Assembly (NCBI GenBank): GCA_009746045.1
Contig: RPFO01000102.1
Location: 2,363,308-2,427,307 of the forward strand
Direction: 5' to 3'
DNA: 64,000 bases
Source of the DNA: Mesostigma viride
Taxonomy: Eukaryota > Streptophyta > Mesostigmatophyceae > Mesostigmatales > Mesostigmataceae
Shown here in pieces: positions 56,601 to 62,600 of this stretch. The position numbers were made by a program, and so were the translations under genes. Below the pieces are notes generated by a model. That model was not told the origin of the DNA and did no database searches. It was given only the letters and a program-made list of their open reading frames with translations. Within the stretch, counting starts at the first letter, position 1; the number at the start of each line of letters is the position of its first letter.

Positions 56601-59600
56601 ATAAGAATAGTCAACACTATTCTTATACCTAGTGTTCTCTAAGAATAGTGAACACCGAGCTTTCTCTGTAGGGCCAGGGAAACGCCCAGGTCTAGGAATG
56701 AGGCGTTTCGGATCATGATTCACCGAACAAGCCCAGGCTGATGTGCTGTGGCAGTCACATACTTGAACGCGGAAATCTCTGACGAAATCATCACACACCG
56801 ACCCACTAGACTGCTGGATATGACCTTCTAGGCTTATGAGGGTGGTAAAACTAAAAAAGTGGGTGGTTTCACCCTTCTACTTGCTATGTGCTGGATAATG
56901 TGACTACCCTCTGACAGCAGTCAGCACAGTCACCTGCGTGCTCCAAATGTTCTCCGAATGTTCGCACTGAGTTCCTGATAAAACCGTTTCTAACAAACCG
57001 TTCCTAACAAAAACGTTCCTAACAGAACCATTCCTGACAAAAACCATTCCTAACAGGAAACCCATCCCAGCTGCCCGCTGGACGCAACCTTCACACCTGC
57101 TTTCTAGCAACAATTCAATACCACGCACAGTACCGGAAATCCAGCTTACTTATCATTGTCGTCAGAAAGCAACAAACGTGAAAACGCTAGCTGCCCAAAT
57201 CTGAGATTCCGCGGAACACAGAAAGAAAGAAAGCCTAGAAGCTACCAGCAAGGAATCGTACAGTAAAAACAAAGCAAGTCGCCTCACCTGCATGCTGGAT
57301 GTGTCCTTGAGCCGCAGCTCCAGCCGCGTCTGGTTGATTATCCAGAAGGGGCAATACACGACCACCAGCCGCCGCAAGCTCGCCCCGAACATGCGATTCT
57401 CCAGCCGCAATACTAGCCGCTGGCACTGGGCCTCCCCCGGCTCAACCGCGTACACCTTGATGTCCCTGGGCAGGTGCGCGGCCGAGGGCAGCTGCGTCAG
57501 GAAGCGGCGTGGTGCGTAGTGGATCGTGACCGAGTGCTTGGAGGCGAGCCCTCGGACCTTCACGGCCATGTTCACGCGGTGCTCGAGGCTTACGCCGTAT
57601 ACGTCCTGCCGCTCGCCCGGCTGGACGGTGAACGTGGTGGCCCAGTCACTAAAGGGCTCGGTGAGAGTGACCTCGAGGTCGTAGGGGAGCGCATTCTCGA
57701 CCCCGAGCGGCGCGTGGAAGCGGAGCGCGTGCTCGCGCACGTGACGCTGGCTCAGGCTCTTCATGAGCTCGCCCTGGCACACCTGGTGATTGAGCAGGGT
57801 CGTTTGGTTGCATAAACAAAGAAAAGCAGCGGGTGGCAGTCATTGTGTGATGTAGCAAGAGTTGAGAGGGAAGTGGCCGGGACTTTGGACGAAGGACGCC
57901 CTGAGACGCAGGCAGAAAGCCATTATGCGCCGAGACGCAGACAGAAGCCCTTATGCACTGTGATGCAGACAGAAAGCTTTTATGCACTGAGACGCAGACA
58001 GGAAGCACTTATGCACTGAGACGCAGACAGAAAGCTTTTATGCAATGAGACGCAGACAGGAAGCCCTTATGCACTGAGACGCAGACAGAAAGCCTTTATG
58101 CACTGTGATGCAGACAGGAAGCCCTTAAGCACCGGTAAAAAAGGGGGTTGCCGCATCTTTTCCCTTCCAATTGTAAAGTAAAATGATGTCATGGCCTTCG
58201 CAAAGCCCAGGATACAGGATACGCCAGGCTGCGGCGATATCTTGCAACACGATATGACATGCCATGGCCTGTATCCAGACGGGCAGGAATCTAGGCCTCG
58301 CCGCACTGCAAACAAGTCGTGGTAGGTAGCCACCCTGGCAGGGCTATGGTACGAACGCTAGAAATCTTTAGCGTTACAGGGGCGGTTAGAAATCTTTAGC
58401 TTCATAGGGCAAGGCACTGTCTCAAGTTACGGCAAGAAGTTATCATGTAAAGTACCAATTAACTATCTGCAATGAATCGAGAAATAGGCCAGGCACCATT
58501 CAAGCACGAAACCACACAACCAAAGCGGAAACCAGTCATTGTGCGACGGAATCCAGTCATTGTGCCACTCAGGAACATAGTAGCTAAAAATGATGTCTCA
58601 CACATGTCAATAATGAAAGGGAAAACTGGAAAGAGAGCTGGAGAGAATGTCAAGAACTGGAAAGAGAAAACCTGAACCAATATAAAACCCAACATTAGAA
58701 TACGTCAACGGGGCCTAGGGCTCTGCGGAACAAAGCCGACAGTTACCTGCAGGCAGCAGTTGAACGAGCGCGCACCGGGCTCGCCTGGCGGGCACGTCAA
58801 CACACCCTGCTGGAGCAGCAGCTTGGTCTGATCCAACCCAATCACGTCCTTATCCGCCCGCTGGTACCCCTGTGCGTGCACGTACAGCAGCCCCCCCATG
58901 GCCGCGTTGATCGGCAAGTAGCACTGCATGCCCGGCTCGAGCATACTGATCGCCGCCACGCCGCTGCTGCCCCGGCCTGCCGCCCCTGGCCCCGCCGCGG
59001 GCAGGTGCAACCGGAAGTCGAGCGAGTGCCGGGTGACATTCTCCAGCCGCAGGAGCGAGTGGACGGTCAGCGTCTTGGTGCGCTGGCGGAGGGTCACCGT
59101 GAACACGACGGGCACCGCGTTGTCCTCTAAGGGGGAGTGGACGTCGTAAATGGACTTGCCCACGCGGTCGACGATGATGTTGGAGACGGGCGTGAAGTTG
59201 CCGTCAAACTGGAGGCTGATCACGTACGCGTAAATGCGGTGCCGGTCAGGCGTCATGACATACTTTCTAACGGGCGACACGTACAACGAGCTCTCCTCCC
59301 CAGGATCCAATGAGAAGCACCTCCGCCGGCGGCGCGGCTTGGAGGTCCCGCCCGGCCCGCCTGCCTCGCCGGGCTTCCCGCCCGGCAGCCCCTCCTTATC
59401 TGCCCAGTAGGTGAACCGCAAGCCCGAATGGTTCCCTATACGGTACAGTGTCTTGCTCTTCCCGGCGGGCTTATTGCGGTAGGACCGGGTGATGCGCGCG
59501 ACGACCTCGGGGGGCATCGCCACCTGCCCAGGGTGGGACAGCAGCCGGTAGAAGGCCATCGCGTCGCCCAGAGAGCGGAGGCACGCGGGCGAGAAGATGA

Positions 59601-62600
59601 CGTTGAGGCGGCGGCCGGAGCGAAGGGCAAGCGTCTTCCCGAGGCCGAGCACGGTCGCGTCCAGCATGAGCGTGCAGGGCTCCACGAGCGGCTCCATCGC
59701 CTGCACGTTGCTGTTCAGGTAGCGCGCGGAGAGGGTAAGCGAGAGGAGCGCGGCGAGGTTTCCGGGGACGGTCTCCAGCGCGCGGTCCTGCGGGTCCCAT
59801 GATCCAGGAATCAACCAGGGGGTAAGGTCCGGTGATCAATATGGGGTCCAGTAACAAAGAGTGGGGTAGGTCATGCCACGAGCAAAGTGCGTTTCTGTTA
59901 GATAAGCCAAGGGTATCAAGGGGATAAAAGTATGGTAGTAGTAGTAGTAGGTATAGGTAGTAAGGCAGTGGTAGGCATAGGTGGTATAGTAGTAGTAGGT
60001 ATAGGTTGTATACTAGCTAGTACTTAGGTATAGGTGGTATAGGTAGCATAGTAGTAGGTATAGGTGGTATACTAGCCAAGGGGATAAGGAGATGAAGGGG
60101 GGGGGGGGGGGGGGCGAGGTATAGCGTGAGACAAGGTCCTGGGGGGCCAGCCATGTCATGGGAGAAACGCACTATCCAAGCTTTCATAGTAGTATTTGGT
60201 AAGCCAATGGAAGCAAGTAAAACATAGCGGTGCGATTTATTGGTGATCGAAACACGGAAAATCGCGCAAACGATGTCTACCAAGTGGAAAGACTGCCCTA
60301 CAAGGGTATTCTTCCCCAGCAGGTAATCTAAACTATATTTGTGATAGCAGACCACTGTTAAGGTCCCTCCCTCAAGCGCAGCACACTTGAATCAGGCGGG
60401 GTACGCCCACGCGCCTGGGGAGTCGGGATGCCCACCACCTCCACGACCGCGCCACCATTTCCTGGGAATTCCTACAAATAATCCACTGCCCGACCATGAT
60501 ATAGCTACAAGCAAAAGCACTCGTCCCCCCCCCCCCCCCCCCCCCCCCCCCCACACACACACAGCACCAACTGCCCCGCCAACTGGCCGCTAAGTTATGA
60601 ATCCCGCCCCTTCCGCGATCGCCCACGTGAACCTCGTGAGCTCACCTGCTTGACCTGGGCACCGACTGCCTCACCTGCTTGACCTGGGCACCGACCGCCT
60701 CACCTGCTTGATGTGCGCACCCACCGCCTCACCTTCCTTGATGCGGGCACCAACCGCCTCACCTGCTTGACCTGGGCACCGACCGCCTCACCTGCTTGAT
60801 GTGCACGTGGATCGCCGCCAGGTTCAGCTCCAGCACGTCGATGTGGATGCCCGTGCGGTCGTCCGCCAGCATTACAGAGAGGCTCTGGATGTCGGCGTCG
60901 ATGTCCGAGGCCCAGGGGCGGAACGGGGCAACGGCCTGCGGGGCCTGCAGGGCCATGGATCCAATTCAAACAAGTCACGCCCAGACTATCAGTAAGGTCC
61001 GTGAGGTTTGGGATGAGAGAAGGACGCTTGAATTACAAGATGGTTTGATGACAGAGAACACATCAAACTGCATTCCCCAGCGTACCCTATGAATACCGAC
61101 CACTCAGGATCGAAGGTTCCTTAACTGGTACCCACATCTCATTCGTTCACTAATTCATGATTACAAACCCTCGGTTCGAATGTTTCTTTGATAGTGCCCA
61201 CATCTTCATTCTTCTGATTATTGAATGGATACCGACCACTCGTACCCACAAACTAACCCACATAGCCAGGCACCCACAAACCAACCGCGCTAACCGCGGG
61301 ATCTGAAGTTGATGTCATTACCTCTCCGCTGGCTGCCGATTTTCCTGCGCCTTCCCCTCCACCCACCCGGGAATAAACTTGCCCCCCCGAGCCCTAGAAC
61401 TCGCTCACCTTCCCGCCCTCCCCGCCCACCCGGCCCCCTCATTCACTCTCCCGCCCCACTTCACCTAGCTTTTTTTCTGGGTGCCGCTTCCCCCCTTCCC
61501 CATCATCCCACCCAAACACCTGCTCCTGCATCCCACCCCTCCCGCCCCCCAAACAATTAGAAAAAAGCTAAATACTCCATCCAAGCGTCCTCCAGCATTA
61601 AATACCGGTATTGCAGTTTTTCTCACCTGCTCCTGCGCCGGCGCGACCGCCCACGACGCCATTGTGTGCTCCCCCAGCGCAATCAAGCTCTTGTACACGT
61701 TCACATGAGAAAACGCCACCTGTCCCTTGAGCGGGCTCACCCACAGCTTCATCGCCGTCGAGAGCTGTGGGCTGCCCTCCACGTCCTTTGGGTAATGCCT
61801 CCGCAACTGGAACGCGAGGCTGAAGGGGGCCAGTGCCTGCGGCTGCCGCATGAGCAGCATCGGGCCCTTGCCGTTACTCGACCCCTCCTTCCCCTTGCTG
61901 GCATCCAGACCGTCGACCCCTCCCCCTCCTTGCATCACGTACATGGAGGACGACGAGAACCCGCGGTTGAGCGGGATCCCACTCCCGCCCAGCCCATCGC
62001 CACCCTGGCTCAACCCCTTTTGCTGTGATTGCTGGAACGCGGTTAACTCTGGCAGCACCATGAGCGCCTGGCACCCGTTCAGGTCGACCAGGAGCTTGTC
62101 TTGACCGTCGCCTCCAAAGAAATACCCGACGCGCAGGCACCGCCAGTTGAGCCGCACGCCCTGATCCCTCAGCACCGCGACATGGCTCTGGAGCGGGGCA
62201 CCCCAGCGGAGGTCCGCAAGCGCGGGTAAAAATAGCTCGCTGTCGTACAACAGCACGTTGATGTACATCCAGAGCCCCGGCCGCAGTTGCGGCGGCCCCA
62301 GGGGGCAGGACGGCGCGAAGAGATACCAGGTGTACACTTCCTGGATGGCCCAAATGATGGACAGGTCGGTCGCGTACGGCCACAGGAGCGACGCGTGCCG
62401 GAGGGCCACCTCGAGCACATGCACGCCGTCCCGCTTGATCACGTACGTGACCGACATCTCGTCCCCGGGCGTCTCGGCCGCGGAATAAAGGTCCGGCCGC
62501 GGCACCTGGATGATGAACAGCGGCGCGGACGCCGACGGGTGATGATGGTAGGCGCCGCTGCCGTGACGTTGCCGGAACCGCTCGTCCAGGATGTCCACCT

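Noticed and set aside
61465-61626. Continuation of the rightmost VPS13 frame past 61627
   Set aside because: VPS13-like content ends at GAGCAG|GTGAGA and resumes in phase at 60944, so this is intron.
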